A stretch of DNA of 31,622 bases from SVTX01 sp045659745 (GTDB lineage Bacteria; Bacillota; Clostridia; Oscillospirales; CAG-272). The DNA is taken from positions 1 to 31,622 of the forward strand of contig JAZRCL010000052.1 of the NCBI GenBank assembly GCA_045659745.1, in the 5' to 3' direction. This document shows, one piece after another, positions 31,229 through 31,622 of this stretch. The notes under the pieces were generated by a model, which had not been told where the DNA came from, did not search any database, and saw only the letters and a list, made by a program, of their open reading frames with translations. The number at the start of each line of letters is the position of its first letter. Positions within the stretch are counted from its first letter, which is position 1. The position numbers and the translations under genes are program-made.

Positions 31229-31621
31229 TTACTGAGCGTCCTTAACTGCCTGCTTTGTTCCAATGTAGATGATCTTGCCGGACTTCTTGTATACGATATC
31301 CTCGTACTCTTCTTCAAGCTCCTTTGCATCTTCCTTTGCATCTTCCCAAGCCTCGTTAGCAGCCTCTGCATCCTCGTAGTAAACGATGGAGATGTACTCA
31401 TCGTCACCCTTCATTGCGGTAAGAGTTGCCTCTGCGCCATCAGGGAGAAGGTGATCGCCAATCAAACCACCGTCATTAAATACAACGGTATAACCTGCAT
31501 CCTCAAGTGCTTCCTTTGCCTTTTCGGGATCCTTGTTGGGTCCGCCACAAGCAACGAGCATAGTGCAAATCATAACTGCGAGAAGCGCAAGCGCTGTAAT
31601 TTTAAGAAAGTTCTTTTTCAT
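31229..31621 (-). CDS. small lipoprotein, paralogue 2
   Basis: Predicted lipoprotein of 130 residues, function unknown, similar to paralogue 1. The signal peptide ends in the lipobox LVAC with Cys25. Shared blocks are ALEDAGYTVVFNDGG, LPDGAEATLTAMKG and SIVYYEDAEAANEAWEDA, but this copy carries an acidic Lys/Glu-rich insertion (AKEDAKELEEEYED). The ATG at 31621 has the right spacing to its signal peptide, but only one base of upstream sequence is in the window, so the promoter and ribosome binding site cannot be seen. Confidence 0.78.
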   Translation of the reverse strand: MKKNFLKITALALLAVMICTMLVACGGPNKDPEKAKEALEDAGYTVVFNDGGLIGDHLLPDGAEATLTAMKGDDEYISIVYYEDAEAANEAWEDAKEDAKELEEEYEDIVYKKSGKIIYIGTKQAVKDAQ

Positions 31622-31622
31622 A

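Overview
The window looks like a chromosomal segment of an anaerobic member of the Bacillota, class Clostridia, probably an uncultured gut lineage. The evidence is the gene order hrcA-grpE-dnaK-dnaJ-prmA behind a CIRCE operator, the ylxM-ffh-rpsP-khpA block, MutS2, Dxs, lipoproteins with short Gram-positive signal peptides, strong AGGAGG ribosome binding sites, and many sigma-A type promoters with TTGACA/TATAAT-like boxes separated by exactly 17 nt. I see no rRNA or tRNA gene, phage, insertion sequence or CRISPR array. No gene-free stretch exceeds 300 bases; the longest gaps are about 200-235 bases and hold promoters, CIRCE, terminators or palindromes.

Layout. 1-1652 (minus): a sugar nucleotidyltransferase followed by galE, which runs off the left edge. 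1821-4133 (plus): a three-gene ABC importer (lipoprotein, permease, compact ATPase) with its own consensus promoter, ending in a terminator shared with the convergent 4173-5332 pair (LytTR regulator plus LiaF-like membrane protein). A perfect 24-bp inverted repeat follows. 5556-11388 (minus): the heat-shock operon hrcA-grpE-dnaK-dnaJ-prmA, with a CIRCE operator and promoter at 11429-11496.

11623-17535 (minus): a six-gene operon resembling dlt (D-alanylation) but with extra members. In transcription order it encodes a membrane-anchored transglutaminase-like protein, a DltA-like adenylating ligase, a DltC-like carrier protein, a DltB-like MBOAT acyltransferase, a DltD-like SGNH protein and a small lipoprotein. 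The SGNH protein has Cys in place of the usual catalytic Ser, and the ligase has an unusual Lys in its substrate-pocket motif. This is the most likely place for undescribed biology: activation of an amino or acyl group inside the cell, transfer across the membrane, and attachment to a surface polymer.

17744-20119 (plus): ylxM-ffh-rpsP-khpA, the SRP/ribosome block, closed by a terminator and lacking the usual rimM-trmD-rplS continuation. 20174-23389 (minus): a left-handed beta-helix acyltransferase, glmM and a DUF2974-type alpha/beta hydrolase; the first two suggest amino-sugar and UDP-GlcNAc synthesis. 23536-27837 (minus): dxs (isoprenoid precursors) then mutS2. 28053-30688 (plus): two tandem paralogous CNNM/CorC-type membrane proteins. 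30729-31621 (minus): two paralogous small lipoproteins, possibly part of a longer array beyond the right edge.
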